Source: Protula sp. h YS-2021
Taxonomy: Eukaryota > Annelida > Polychaeta > Sabellida > Serpulidae
DNA length: 64,000 nt
Reading direction: 5' to 3'
NCBI GenBank assembly: GCA_949752745.1
Contig: OX457031.1
Location: forward strand, 48,317,257-48,381,256
In this document: positions 1 to 12,533 of the stretch, one piece after another
Position numbering within the stretch: the stretch's first letter is position 1
Layout of the letters: every line of letters starts with the position of its first letter
Position numbers and translations under genes: made by a program
The notes under the pieces: generated by a model
Told to the model about the DNA's origin: nothing
Database searches by the model: none
The model's input: only the letters and a program-made list of their open reading frames with translations

Positions 1-183
1 CTTTGCCCAGAACTACCCTTTTTTGACAAAAAGTAAAAGAAATGGTACTGAGTGCCCCCCAACCCCTCCCCAGACGAGGCTACACAAAAATATGCACACG
101 TTGCATACTTATCTCCTGCTGTTGTGTCTATGTGGAGCATTAGTCTGACATTATCTGTGAAAATTTGTCAAAATGGAACTGTG

Positions 184-405
184 AAAAAACTAACGTTTTA
201 TAACGAGCTTTTACAAGTAAAAGCGCAATTCGCGTTCTTCACTTTTAAAGGGTTCCCTTCCAGTAATATTTATCACGTAAAGTAAAAAAGAACTTTTTGT
301 GTTGCAGTTCGAGATCACTTATGCTTCCATCCATCCTTCGACCAATCAGAACGACTGAGGCATCGTCTGCTAGTCTCGTAGTATAGCCATTCCGTTTTTA
401 GTCCT
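184..405 (-). repeat. D1 right (3') inverted terminal repeat
   Basis: Inverted match to 12770-12957. It starts at the extremity AAACTAACGTTTTA and runs through GGGTTCCCTTCCAG and TCGACCAATCAGAA to the GGCTATACTACGAG variant (read as its complement). The outer 60 bases are one half of the palindromic block found intact in the internal complementary region. Confidence 0.8.
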
Positions 406-461
406 AAACGGCGGTACAACATGCCCAGGCTAGTTGGGGAAGGATGGGAGGGGATAGTTAA

Positions 462-575
462 GTTAAAAGTGGAGAACGCGAATTGCACTTTTACTCGTAA
501 AAGCTCGTTTTACGAAATGAAACGTTAGTTTTACTTCACTAACTAAAGCTTTGAATTCGCTTATCTCCACTTTTA
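462..575 (-). repeat. D1 internal complementary region (ICR)
   Basis: A block of about 112 bp bounded by TTAAAAGTGGAG and CTCCACTTTTAA. One half matches the outer end of the right terminal repeat and the other half the outer end of the left terminal repeat, joined as they would be in a circular DNA and inverted. This is the diagnostic ICR of DIRS1-like elements, thought to template completion of the termini during replication. Confidence 0.8.
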
Positions 576-1629
576 ATGGGACTTGAGTCGGGAGCAGGGG
601 AGCCTGCCATTTTTTGAACTGACCAAAAAGGTCGCGAATTACACTATGGCTTGTAAAAGCTCGTTATTTAAATAAACGCGTGCTGAGCACTCGATGCACA
701 AGAAGAAATAAAACATGCCAGCTAAGTTTCAATTCTTTTAATGATTTCCTAAATAAAGTCCGGGAAATTACCATTCCGGTCTTGTAACATAAGGTAAAAT
801 CGGAAACAAAGTAAAATATCACAGCAACTGTCAGTCGAGATGAGAAAGGCTTCCAGCCATGCCTTAATCTTTGAGAACTATCACCATCCCCCTCCAACCG
901 CCCACCGAATGGATCCGTACCTCACGTTCTCACTATTCACTTGCTATGTATTCTTGAACAAATAAGTTTATTAGCAATGCTACAATAAGATCGTAAATGA
1001 AAAGGATCTACGCAAATAAACTCTTTGACACTTCGAGTAACGAGACTGAAGTGCCTTGACAAGACATGCTTGGAAAAAGACAGACTCTGTTGTCTAACCT
1101 TCTTTCCCCAAAATTCTCTTAATCTATCACGTTTATTCGAAATAAACCTGTAAAGATTGACTAGATTGCTCTAAGACTACTGAGAATCGACATAAAATGA
1201 AATACAGACAAATTTCGGCTAATTTTTTACTGTTTCTCTATATGGGGCCGTTATGGTCTCATAGACCCATTATGACACTATGGTACCCTATACCATGATC
1301 AAGAGAACGGTCTTTCGGTCTTCCCGACACAAACGGGTATACGGTCACTGCGATACGTTTGGGACCGAAACGGCCCCCCTTTCTTTCTGAAAGACTTGAA
1401 GAAAGGAGTTCAGAATTTAAAACCCGAGTAGCCGTAAGACCGAAGACTGGGCTGCACCAATTACACATACTATCATAAACACCTCGGAATATATAGAATG
1501 CTTAATTAAAAATACTCGTCCAGCGTTTGCCCGTAGCTTAATATAAGCACAGGAGCGAAACGGTCCGAAAGGACCTTAGCGAAAGACGAAATGTCCAGAG
1601 TAAGAAGGGGAAGTCCTTCTTGCGGGTTG
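576..1629 (-). other. D1 3' non-coding region
   Basis: No reading frame stands out. It aligns by eye with 11428-12423 of D2 and 27982-29038 of D3. Shared features are the CATAACGGCC / ATTATGGG stretch near 1250, the CCGAAAGACC segment, and paired T-rich/A-rich blocks. It lies between the recombinase stop codon and the ICR. Confidence 0.6.
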
Positions 1630-3164
1630 TTACTTTCGTGGCTTGTTGTTGTTGTCGCTGTTCCCGTTACGGCCCTTAGAAAAGTTGCCCTTCTGCTTGC
1701 CCTTGTTCTTGAACTTGGGGGACGCAGATCTACAACAGAAACCATCAGCCTGTAATGGTCGTTTCTGAAGCCACGAACGGTCCCAATGAATATAGACTGG
1801 ACAATTCATCCTGTGAAAAATCTTTCAGATAGTATTTAACAAAAGAGTTGGGAAGACCAACAACCTGTTTTTAATATATCTGAAAGGGACACATTACGTA
1901 CGGTTCTCAGGGAATTAGCTACTTGCCTCACCTGATGGGTTTTGACGTTAAGTTCCCCCGACGGGTTCGGGTCAATTTGTGCCTCGTCATAGGCTGCCAA
2001 AATGATCTTTTTAATATAATTCGAGATAGACTGTTTGGAAATATCACTGTTAAATTTCGGCATAAAAGAAATGATGAGTGCCTTTTGATTCTTTGTTCTG
2101 CTTGCCTCTGACATTTCCAAATACTGACGTAAAGCCTTGACGGGACACAGAGAGACTAAGCCGTCGGTATCGGAGTCATCTGGTAGGGATGGAAGGGTGA
2201 TGTGATCGAACTTCCCATCCCTTTGGTCATAACATGGGTTTTTCCCAGAGAATCCTGCTCTGGGGACTAGGGTGACCTTCTCCCAAGTGCCCCTATCTTT
2301 ATTTACCTTTCTGTTCAGCGCATGAATCTCACTTCTTCTTTTGCCCGACGCTAAAGTCAATAAAAACGTGAACCTTACTGTTGCATTTTTCACTGAAATA
2401 ACGTCTTTGCTAAAAATGTCTGGGCGTTGAAGATACCGCAAGACTAAAGATAAATCCCACTGCGCTATGTTGAATGGGCATGGTGGGGAGTTTACTTTAA
2501 AATGTCTTACCAGCTGAGAGAGGGCTGCATCTTCGCCCGGGTCGTACCCTGTCGACGATTTGAGTCTTGACCCTATAGCGGCCCTGTAGCCCTCGATGGA
2601 ACCTACCTTCAACTTCCCATCTGTGAATAGGTGATCCAGGAAGTCCGCTACCACTGCTGGGCTAGCCTGAAACGGGTCCAGTTGAGAGCTGCTACACCAG
2701 GTGGCAAACTTATTTGACTGAGACCTGTAAACCTTAGCCGTAGAGCCCTTATGACTGTTTACTATTTTCTCCCTCACCTGTTTGGAGAAGCCCTTGTTCT
2801 TCAAGGACTGGTCAGACACCAATGGTGCAGATTCAGTAAGTGAGGGGAGGGGTGGAAGTGTTGCCAATCGGGGTGTGATAGCAACTCCTTGTGGCATGGG
2901 TTCTGTACCGATCTCACTATCATGCAATGGAGTAGGAGGACGAACCATGGAGCTACCGGTGCCCATGGGGCAATGAGCAACAGATACGGTGGTTTCAACT
3001 CGATTACCCTTTGTAGGACTTGCCCTAAGATTGCCTGTTGGGGAAAGGCATACAAAACTTCGTCCCGTGGCCACTGACAATTGAGGGCGTCCACTGCCCA
3101 GGCTGCTACATCCGGGCAGGTAGATACGTACCGGGGAAGTTGGGCGGTCATAGCGTTTGCACAC
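1630..3164 (-). pseudogene. D1 tyrosine recombinase (DIRS YR), frameshifted
   Basis: Integrase of the element, a phage-integrase-like tyrosine recombinase that would insert the circular DNA copy. The open part (442 codons, 3164 to 1836) has an N-terminal stretch overlapping the RNase H-proximal frame. An SAM-like core-binding region follows (around WCSSSQLDPFQAS, VADFLDHLF), then the catalytic region with box I arginine (GKRRSEIHAL, about 2318-2350) and the H-x-x-R motif (HQVR, about 1925-1936). A two-base loss in a C run near 1853 shifts the frame just before the expected catalytic tyrosine, which stays visible in another frame. The Lys/Asn-rich tail ends at the stop near 1630. Intact D2 residues at the same place support the reading. 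Not functional as written. Confidence 0.85.
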
Positions 3165-4635
3165 AGATGCAGAGTCGGGGGCCCATGGTGACTGGTGTAT
3201 TACCCATTGAAACGACCGATGGGATAGGCACCATTCGGTGTTGATAACTTGACCCTGTCTGGAAGCTAAGTCCGGTTACGGTTACCTGTTCCTCTCGGGC
3301 CATGGTGAAAATCTGAAAAGCTAGTTTGGAAAGGGACCGTGATTTGGTACCTCCCTGCTTGTTGAGATAAGCTATGGCTGTGGAATTGTCTAACCGAAAT
3401 AGGACTGCCTTGTTTCTGAGCTGGTGGGTCAGTTTGGTCAGGGCAATCCAGACAACCCGGAGTTCCAGCCAATTTATGTGATAAGTCTGGAGCGATGGAG
3501 GCCACTTGCCCTTGCATATCTGACCGTGCCAATAAATTCCCCACCCCGAGTGGGATGCGTCTGTGTGAATCTCTATCTCTGGGGTGGGTGGCTGAAACGG
3601 CATCCCTCCGGGCATGACCTGCACATCGCACCACCACTGTAGGGCTTGTAAGGTTACCTGTGAAATTTGCATCTTTGCTGTGGTTGAGCGACTCTGATGC
3701 AGTGCCCATCTCACTTGGCTTTGGATGGCCTGCAATGGAGAAGGCCTAGATTCACCGTCTTTTCTGTTGCCACCAACAGGCCTAAGAGGGATTCCATGCC
3801 CTGAAGTGTTACCTTTTTCCGGGGGGATGTTCCTTATGGCCTTCGCAATTCTCTGGTAGCGTTCTGGTGTAAGGAATGCTCTTGCAATTGCCAGGTCCCA
3901 CAATTCCCCTAGAAAAGTAATTGACTGTTTGGGGGTTAGTTCGGATTTGGTCAGGTTTACTACCTACCTCTAGTGCCTTGCGAACTAACGTCATCGTTTG
4001 GTTCTCGGTTACCTGCCTGTCTTGATTCGCCAGGAACCAATCGTCTAGATACTGAAAGACTAACATCCCCTCTAGGTATGCCCATGTTTTCAACACCTTC
4101 ATGACCTTGGAGAAAACGTACGGGGCCGTAGCCAGACCGAAGGGAAGTGCCAGAAACCAAAAACGTCTTTTCCCTACTTGAAAGGCTAGAAACTTTCTTT
4201 GCCGAGCGGTGAAGAGGGATATGGAGATAAGCATCGGAGAGATCTATGGAGGTACCCCACATCCCTTCCCGTAATGACCCTTTTATCACCTGGGCCGTGT
4301 CCATCTGAAAGGTGACCACTCGGAGAAAACCGTTTATTGGGGAGAGGTCCATTACTAACCTCCACCTCCCGGATTTCTTGGGGACCAGAAAAACCCTGCT
4401 GAAAAAGCCCATATGATTTTCTAGCATTTCCTCGATCGCCTGTTTTTGTGTCAAGCTCAACAACATTTTTTGGAGAGCTAGGTTCTTTTCCGACCCCTTG
4501 GGGTAACAGGTAACCAGTTGCTTTTGCGCATGGGTGGTTAGGGGAATAGGGCACCTGAGCCCGTTTTTGGTCTCGTTTGAAAGGTAGAGAGTAACCCCTC
4601 TTCAGCCAACGCAGTACCCTTCGAGACGACCCCAT
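2801..4635 (-). pseudogene. D1 reverse transcriptase-RNase H, frameshifted
   Basis: Polymerase of the DIRS element. From the 5' side: a thumb-proximal segment (WLKRGYSLPF), RT motif A (IDLSDAYLHIPL), then PFGLATAP, motif C (QYLDDW, about 4034-4058) and RNase H with its acidic residues (HTDASH, NWLELRVV, RLDNSTA, about 3550-3360). Downstream, to 2801, is the conserved post-RNase H block (DALNCQWPR, FPQQAILGQVL, LLIAPWAP). In DIRS elements this block is often described as a Dam-methylase-like domain. At least three frameshifts break it: near 4560, near 4205 and near 3920. Catalytic residues remain, so decay is recent compared with the LTR and LINE fossils elsewhere. Confidence 0.85.
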
Positions 4636-4769
4636 TTCTACCCATTGCTGTCAAAACTTTCCTAGTCTCCCTCCTAAGGACAACGAGTCGTTTAAGGAGA
4701 GTAAATTTTCCAATTCTTTTAAGTTTGTTAAAGTATGAGAGAATCTCATGACGGTACTTTGGTTGGTTG

Positions 4770-5513
4770 CTACCTGAACGACTGTGGAGGCGGGTCCTCT
4801 GTTTTGCTACCGGAGTTGGGTTTCGGTCTCGGCCTGAGATGTCATGCGAATGGGCGGATCCTCTTTATCTAAATGTGGGGAGCCACAGGAGACCTCTGCT
4901 AAGCGTCTGCATGGACAAAAAAGCTGAAAAATCACTCGGGAGACGCTGTAGCTGGGGAGAGGGTATAAATCCTCTGGCGGGGGAATGCCTAGCTGGCCTG
5001 ACACCGCCGAAAGAACTGTCCCCGTGTCCTTGTGTGTAACAGTCACTTGTTCCACGGAAGGAGACTTGAATGCACCCTCCGGACTGCCAATGGGTTTCAT
5101 GCCTCTCGGAGAAGATCCCGTTCTTTCCCTTCCGGGATATCCACTTCTGCTACAGTCTCAGAAAATGCACGCCCCTTACTCTTGGATTCTGCTCCAGTGT
5201 CTACGTGCACAGGAGTGGAGATCTGGCTCAGAATAACGGAGTTAGCCTTTTTTCATGGTATCCTGAATAAATTCAATAGTAACAAACGAGGCTGAAGAGA
5301 GAAATTTGCACTTATCACTCCTGCGTTGGCCCTATTCCGTAAGAGGGCTTTCCAATCCTCTGGGGTGAGATGTAGACACTCCACCCACGGGCTGTCTTGC
5401 TCGCACAGAGGTATTCGGTTATTCCGTCTGCAGCGATCGCGGATTGAGTGAGGGTTACACGAGGGTGGAGGGTGAGGCAGCAACGATGGAGACTGCAGAC
5501 TGGCCTCTGTCAT
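4770..5513 (-). pseudogene. D1 gag-like ORF1 with two internal deletions
   Basis: Structural-type first ORF. It starts at an ATG directly after a TTTCAG (5519-5513). The N-terminus has a cysteine motif (CDRCRR, then CEQDS, then CLHLTPEDW) shared with D2 and D3. A frameshift follows near 5300. The middle then jumps from VIFQLFCPCR to RLAEVSCGSPHL near 4917, losing about 0.7 kb relative to D3. A second jump near 4830 loses about another 0.75 kb, leaving only the last codons before the stop. It is about one third of the D3 length (2.2 kb). Function is inferred from position; the sequence shows no recognisable capsid fold by eye. Confidence 0.7.
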
Positions 5514-6227
5514 ATCTGAAATGAAAGCAGAGGAGAAACAACCGTAAGAACATGTAGCAAACTTGCATAAAATAGTACATTTTCTCGGTGCTCTACTTCA
5601 ACTGCAAGATTTATCCCTCCAGACTGTGTGTACAATCGCCCAATCACTGCAATGACTTGATGGGGTGATTCACGACGAAAAGATATGCTTCCTGGAACGG
5701 AATAGCGTTCCAGGATCGTAACGGGCCGGGCCGTAATAGGCCTTCCCGTTCTGGGCATGGGTCCGTTTTGCTTCGGATGGTACCCTCAGACCATAGGACC
5801 GTAACGGGCAAAAAGTCTTCTCGTACCTGTGACCGTATTACCACAACGGGAAAACGGTCCTGGCAAGGAAGAAACACCCTCAAACGTCGGAAAACGCTGT
5901 CAGACTTGCAGAACATGCTCTACGAAGACTGAGAAGCGTCCCGTGGAGTAAAGCTTAAGCAAAACTGGCCATTTCCTAGATGACACAGCTGGCTGGTAAA
6001 GCTTGGAGTCTAAGCAGGCACAGCAGCCTGAAAAGATCCTACTCCTAGACGAAATGAGGTGGAACTGGTAAGTTCCTCGATCTGACAGATAGTAGAGAAA
6101 GAGGCGCACTTCCCGGGACCGATAAATGTCTCCGTGATCGTGCAAACTCAACCCAACTTGACCGAAGAACAAAGTGTCGAATTTATATCACTTAGGCTCC
6201 ATAAATTTATCCCAAAGCACAGTAATC
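5514..6227 (-). other. D1 5' leader, cut at the D2 junction
   Basis: Matches D3 21800-22549 in the minus orientation (for example GGATAAATTTATGGAGCC near 6205, GAGTTTGCACGATCACGGAG near 6140). It carries repeated CGTAACGG/CCGTTACGG motifs. Homology to D1 stops at about 6227, where plus-strand D2 leader begins. Directly before the gag ATG it has a T/C-rich run ending in TTTCAG, which looks like a splice acceptor. Confidence 0.7.
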
Positions 6228-6490
6228 ATCTGAGCCAAGAGAGACCCATGCCCGAAACAGGAAGGCCCATTACGGTCCAGCCCGTTACGGTCCTGGAACG
6301 CTTGTCGTTCCAGGAAGCATCTCTTTTCGTCGTAAATCTCCCCATCGAGTCATTGCAGTGACTGGGCGATTGTAAACACAGCCTGGAGGGGTAAAACTTG
6401 CAGTCGAAGTAGAGCACCGAGAAATGTAGTATTGTAGATACGTTTGCTATATGTTCTTACGGTTGTTTTTCCTCTGCTTGGATTTCAGAT

Positions 6491-8596
6491 ATGACAGAGG
6501 CCAGTCTACACTCTCCACCGTTGCTGCCTCAGTGTATCCATCCTCCAACTTTGTGTAACCCTCACTCCATCTGTGATCGCTGCAGACGGAACAACGGAAT
6601 ACCTCTGTGCGAGCAAGACAGCCCGTGTGGCGAGTGTCTACATCTCACCCCAGAGGATTGGAAAGCCCTGTTACGGAATAGGGTCAAGAACGAACGCAGG
6701 AGGGATAAGCACAAATTCTTCTCTTCAACCTCGTTTGTTACTCGTGAATTCATTCAGGATACCATGAAAAAGGCACTGAGACTGTAGCAGAATTGGATAT
6801 CCCGGAAGGGCAAGAACGGGATCTTCTCCGTGAGGCATGGGCATCATCTCCCAGAGTGAAACCCAGTGGCGGCCCGGAGGGGGCATTCAAGTCTCCGTCT
6901 GTGAAACAAGTGACTGTGACACATAAGGATACGGGAACAGTTCTTTCGGCGGTTGCAGGCCAGTTAGGCATTCCCCCGCGAGAGGATTTATCCCCCTTCC
7001 CCAGCTACAGCGTCTCCCGAGTGATTTTTCAGCGTTCTTGTCGATGCAGTCGCAACGGCAAAAGCAACTCTGGGATTTACAACACCAAGTACAGAAGCAG
7101 GAGAATCTGCTTAGTCAAAAACAGAAGTCTAAACCGTCAGCTACAGTTTCTCGCCCTCCCCGGAGGCTCAGTCAGTGGCAGCGCTATCGGGCTCGCCTCT
7201 ACCTCACCTCCCACTGGACTCTAACTTGGACATTACCGAGACGTTCACCATCAGTGAGGAGGAGTCCGTGGGCGTGCCCCTTTCGGGCCAAGTCTCTGTG
7301 TTGCTGGATGAGGACGAAGAAATCGGGCCAATGGAAACTTCCCCTCTCGCCACAGTTCCAAGCAACAGAGAGAAGGAAATTTACACCCCATCAGGGGAAC
7401 TCCAAATGCCACAACTATTACAATCTCAGCTCCCAGAAGCAGCATCCGATGAACAGGAGTCGGAGGTTGAAGACGTAGAAGGAGAATCCGAGGGCGCACC
7501 AGGGCATTTTCATCTATTATTACGGGCAATGGATCAGGTACGATCCCCAGGCCGGGGGCAAAGACTTTGGAGAGACCCAGCGGCAGCGGGCAGACGCCCC
7601 ATCCGAACTCCCTCTCCACCAGACCTTACCCCGTCGATCGAAGATGCAACCCCCTCGAGTTCCGCTTCCACGATCGCACCGGAAGACGTACCGTTCAGGG
7701 ATGCCATTCAAGAGAGTCCGCTTAGCAGAGGTCTCCTGTGGCTCCCCACATTTAGATAAAGAGGATCCGTCCATTCGTATGACATCTCAGGCCGCGCCAC
7801 CACAACAGGACTCCTTCATCGCACTAGCCACCAGCGAGGGCATTGCTCATGCTGTTACGGTCCGCACGAAGGAATTCAAGAAGATGGATGCTGGCGAGGG
7901 GCGCACTCTGTCACGATTCCATTTATCTAAGCACTGCCTAGTACGACCAGGGCCATATCGGTCAGCGGATGAACAAATTCCCCTGGAGGCACTGGAACAA
8001 CCCGTGAAGCGTACAGTCTGGATGCCTACAGTGCGTAGTGACTCGGACATTCCATTAGTGGAGAAAGACGCCAAGACCATTGAGGCGTCTTCTCGTCACA
8101 TCCTGAACATTATGTCGTTTCAAGATCACACACTCAAGGCACTGAAGTCTCGTTGGGAAGAACTTCGCCTCAGTGATCCTGTGTCTTCTGGACTGATGGA
8201 ATGCCTGGCCTTAGCTACCCGAGACGTGGTCTCTCCACCTTTTTGATGGCGTCAATGGTCTACCTACGTCGAGACGCCTCTCTCCAGCACTGCTGGTCTA
8301 GTATCAAAGGTTTACGGGATCTGCCCCACGCCCCTATTCTGGGGGAACGAGAACTATTTCCTCCCGCCGAGATAGAGAGGGTGAACCAGGAAAGTCGATC
8401 GCTTTCTCAGGATTATGCCCTGATGTCCAGGATGTCTCGCTCCTCCTTCAAGCGCCTATTGAAGAGGAAGCGACCGCAGCAGTCCTCGCCGGCACAGGAC
8501 AAACCGAGTGCGCAACCACAGCATCCCCCTGTCAAGAGACCGAAACCCAACTCCGGCAGCAAGACAGAGGGTCCGTCTCCACAGTCGTTCAGGTAG
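6491..8596 (+). pseudogene. D2 gag-like ORF1, frameshifted
   Basis: Starts at the ATG after TTTCAG (6484-6489). Order: N-terminal Cys motif (CDRCRR, CEQDS, CGECLHLTPEDW); a basic stretch; a deletion of about 130 bases near 6770 relative to D3; and a VTHKDTGTVLS segment. An acidic Ser/Pro-rich middle follows (7175-7759, EEEESVG-like, DEEIGPMETS). Then come SCGSPHLDKED, a conserved C-terminal region (FHLSKHCLVRPG, WMPTVRSDSD, about 7890-8220) and a basic Pro/Lys tail (KRKRPQQSS, PPVKRPKPN) ending at the stop 8594-8596. Several frame changes interrupt it. The leader just upstream (6228-6490) carries GTTACGGTCC repeats. A nucleic-acid-binding structural protein is likely by position; the family is not one I can name more precisely. 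Confidence 0.7.
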
Positions 8597-8741
8597 CAAC
8601 CAATCAAAGTACCATCACGAGATTCTCTCGTCTCCTGGCGATACTTTAACAAACTTAAAAGATTAGGAAAATTTACTCTCCTTAAACGCCTCCTTGCCCG
8701 TAGGAGGGAGACTAGGAAAGTTTTGGCAGCAATGGATAGAA

Positions 8742-10331
8742 ATGGGGTCGTCTCGAAGGGTAGTGCGTTGGCTAAAAAGGGGTCACTCACTACCTTTTAA
8801 ACGAGACCAAAACGGGCACAACTGCCCTATTCCCCTAACCTCTCATGCGCCAAAGCAACTGGTCACCTCTTACCTCAAGCGGTCGGAAAAGAATCTAGCT
8901 CTCCAGGAAATGTTGTTGAGCTTGACATAAAAACAAGCGATCGAGGAAATGCCAGAAAATCAAACGGGCTTTTTCAGCAGGGTTTTTCTGGTCCCCAAGA
9001 AATCCGGGGGATGGAAGTTAGTAATCGACCTCTCCCCCAAAAACGGTTTTCTTCGAGTGGTCAGCTTTCAGATGGACACGGCCCAGGTGATAAAAGCGTC
9101 ATTACGGGAAGGGATGTGGGGTACCTCCATAGATCTCTCCGATACTTATCTCCATATCCCTCTGCACCGCTCGGCAAGAAAGTTCCTAGCCTTTCAAGTA
9201 GGAAAAAGGCGGTTTTGGTTTCTGGCACTTCCCTTCGGTCCAGCTACGGCCCCGCACGTTTTCTCCAAAAAGGTGAGACTGCAGGCCATGGAATCCCTTT
9301 TAGGTCTTTTAGTGGCAACAGAGAAGACAGTCCCCCTGGGCCGTCTCCATTACAGGCCATTCCAAAGATAAGTAAGATGGGCACTGCATCAGGGTCGTTC
9401 AACCACATCGAAGATGCAAGTTTCACAGGTAACCTTACAAGCCCTACAGTGGTGGTGCGATGTGCAAATCATGTCCGAAGGAATGCTATTTCAGCCCCCC
9501 CCCCCACCCCAGAGATAGAGATTCAGACCGATGCATCCCACTCGGGGTGGGGAATTTATTGGCATGGTCAGGTATGGAAGGGCAAATGGCCACCCTCGCT
9601 CCAGACCTAGCACATAAATTGGCTGCAACTCCGGGTAGTCTGGATTGCCCTGACCAAACTGACCAACCAACTCAGAAACAAGGCAGTCCTATTTCTGTTA
9701 GACAACTCCACAGCCATAGCGTACCTCAACAAGCAGGGAGGTACCAAATCACGGTCCCTTTCCAAACTAACATTTCAGATTCTCACAAGGGCCCGGGAGG
9801 AACAGGTGACCGTTTCAGCCCGTCACCTGGCCGGGAAACTAAATGTCTTAGCGGATTCAGCTTCCAGACAGGGTCAGGTTATAAATACCGAATGGTGCCT
9901 ATCCCCCCTGGCGTTTTAATGGGTGACACATCAGTCTCCATCTGGTGCCCCTACTCTGGATCTGTTTGCAAACGCGATGACCACCCAACTTCCCCGGTAC
10001 GTGTCCCCTTGCCCGGACCCAGCAGCCTGGGCAGTGGACGCCCTCAATTGTCAGTTGCCACGGGACGCCCTCAATTGTATGCCTTTCCCCACAAGCAATC
10101 TTAGGGCAAGTCCTGCAGAGAGTAATCGAGTTGAAACCACCGTATCTATTGCCCATTGCCCCGTGGGCACCGGAAGCCCTTTGGTTCGCCCTCCTACTGC
10201 TTTGCAAGATATTGAGGTCGATACAGATCCCATGCCACAACGAGTTGCTATCACAACCCCACTGGCATCACTTCCACCCCTCCCCTCACTTACTGAATCT
10301 CCACCTTTGGTGTCTGACCAGTCCTTTTTGA
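8742..10331 (+). pseudogene. D2 RT-RNase H with catalytic-motif deletion
   Basis: Same domain order as D1 and D3. RT motif A (IDLSDTYLHIPL) is near 9130 and PFGPATAP near 9237. RNase H acidic motifs are at about 9520 (QTDASH), 9615 and 9690. The post-RNase H block (DLFANAMTTQLPRYVS, LPIAPWAP) is at about 9950-10331. An in-frame loss of about 297 bases at 9267, between short AAGGT repeats, removes RT motif C (YLDD) and the thumb. This copy could not polymerise even with an open frame. A stop interrupts the frame at about 8928 and indels shift it near 9480. Confidence 0.85.
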
Positions 10332-11427
10332 AGAACAAGGGCTTCTCTAAACAGGTGAGGGAGAAAATAGTAAACAGTCACAAGGGCTCTACGGCTAAGG
10401 TTTACAGGTCTCAGTGGAATAAGTTTGCCAACTGGTGTAGCATTTCTAAGCCGGACCTGTTTCAGGCTAGCCCAGCAGTGGTAGCGGACTTCCTCGATCA
10501 CCTATTCAAAGAGGAGAAATTAAAGGTAGGTTCCATCGAGGACTATAGAGTCAAGACTCAAAGCATCCACAGGCTACGACCCGGGCGAAGATGCATCCCT
10601 CTCACAACTAGTAAGACATTTTAAAGTAAACTCCCCACCCTGCCCATCCAACATAGCGCAGTGGGATTTATCTTTAGTCTTGCGGTATCTTCAACGCCCA
10701 GACATTTTTAGTAAAGACGTGATTTCAGCAAAAAATGCAACATTAAGATTCACGTTTTTATTGACTTTAGCGTCGGGCAAGAGAAGAAGTGAAATTCATG
10801 CCCTGGACAGAAAGGTAAATAAAGATAGGGGCACGTGGGAGAAGGTCACCCTAGTTCCCAGAGCGGGATTCATGGGAAAGCCCACAGAAAGACAGCTTGG
10901 TCTCTTTGTGTCCCGTCAAGGCTCTGCGTCAGTGTTTAGGAATGTCAGATGCCTACAGAACAAAAAATCAAAAGGCACTCATCATTTCTTTTATGCCGAA
11001 ATTTAACTAAGATCTTTCCAAAGAGTCTATCTCGAATTATATTAAAAAGATCATTTTGGCAGCCTATGACGAGGCACAAATTGACCCGAACCCGTCAGGG
11101 GAACTTACCGTCAAAGCCCATCAGGTGAGGCAAGTAGCTAATTCCCTCAGGGCCGTACGTAATGTGTCTCTTTCAGATATATTAAAAACAGGTTGTTGGT
11201 CTTCCCCCAACTCTTTTGTTAAATACTATCTGAAGGACTTTTCACAAGATGAATTGTCGGGTTTATTTTCATTGGGACCTTTCGTGGCTTTAGAAACACC
11301 ATTACAGGCTAATGGTTTCTGTTGTAGATCTGCATCCCCCAAGTTCAAGAACAAGGGCAAGCAGAAGGGCAACTTTGCCAAGGGCCGTAACGGGAACAGC
11401 AACAGCAACAACAAGCCACGAAAGTAA
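9923..11427 (+). pseudogene. D2 tyrosine recombinase, all catalytic residues kept
   Basis: Overlaps the RT-RNase H C-terminus in another frame, as in the other copies. Core-binding region at about 10340-10620; box I arginine in GKRRSEIHAL near 10790; H-x-x-R with His 11119-11121 and Arg 11128-11130; tyrosine in KYYLKD at 11227-11229. It ends with a Lys/Asn-rich tail (GKQKGNFAKG) and stop 11425-11427. It is broken by a deletion of about 14 bases near 10550 and one of about 70 bases near 10880 that removes part of the catalytic fold. Best template for naming the active-site residues of this family. Confidence 0.85.
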
Positions 11428-12423
11428 CAACCTGCAAGAAGGACGTCCCTTCTTACTCTGGACATTTCGTTTTCGCTAAGGTCCTTCGGACCGTTTCGGC
11501 CCCGTGCTTATATTAAGCTACGGGCAAACGCTTGACGATTATTTTTAATCAAGCATTCTATATAGTCCGAAGTGTTCATGATCGTATGTGTAATGAGTAC
11601 AGCCCAGTCTTCGGTCTTACGGCTACTCGGGTTTTAAGTTCAGACGTGCCGCAGTGACCGTACACCCGTTTGTGTCCGGAAGACCGAAAGACCGGTCTAT
11701 TGTCGAAGGTATAAGAGACCATAGTGTCATTATGGGCTTATGGGACCATAACGGCCAAATACAGGGTAACAGTCACAATTTAGCCGAAAATTGTCTGTAT
11801 TTTATTTTATAACGATTTACAGTAGCTTTAGAACTATCTAGTCAATCTTTACAAGTTTATGTCAAATAAACGTGGTAAATTAGAAAAAAATTGGAGAAAG
11901 AAAGGTTAGACAACGGAGTCTCTCTTTTTCTAAGTATGAATAGCATGTCTTATAAGGCACTTCAGTCGCGTTACTCGGAGTGTCAAAGAGTATTTGCGTA
12001 AATCCTATGGATTTACGATCGTATTGTAGTGTTACTAAATAAACTTAATTGTTCATCAATACATAGCAAGTGAATAGTGAGAACTTGAGGTAGGGATCCA
12101 TCCAGTGGGCGTTTTGAGGGGGATGGTGATAGTTCTCGAAGATGAAGGCATGGTTGGAAGCCTTTCTCATCTCAACTGACAGTTGTTGTGATATATTTAC
12201 TTTGTTTCTTTATGTTAAAAGACCGGAATGGCATGCCTCCGGACTTTATTTAGGAAATCATTAAAAGAATTGAAACTTATCTGACAAGTTTTATTTCTTC
12301 TTTTGTCTCGAGTGCCCAGCACCCCTTATTGAAACAACGAGCTTTTGCAAGCCATAGTGTAATTCGCGACCTTTTTGGGCACTTCAAGAATGGCAGGCTC
12401 CCCTGCTCCGGACTCAAGTAACA
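11428..12423 (+). other. D2 3' non-coding region
   Basis: Collinear with the D3 region 27982-29038. No frame is open. Contains the ATTATGGGCTTATGG / CATAACGGCC segment near 11730 and a CTCCGGACT box just before the ICR. Confidence 0.6.
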
Positions 12424-12533
12424 TTAAAAGTCGAGATAAGCGAATTCGAAGCTTTTGCGAAGTAAAACTAACGTTTTATTTCGTAAAACGAGCTTTTACG
12501 AGTAAAAGCGCAATTCGCGTTCTCCACTTTTAA
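12424..12533 (+). repeat. D2 internal complementary region
   Basis: TTAAAAGTCGAGATAAGCG to CTCCACTTTTAA. It is the reverse complement of the joined element ends, as in D1 and D3. A fragment of right terminal repeat follows at 12594-12654 and stops abruptly at ATTCTGATT. Confidence 0.8.
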
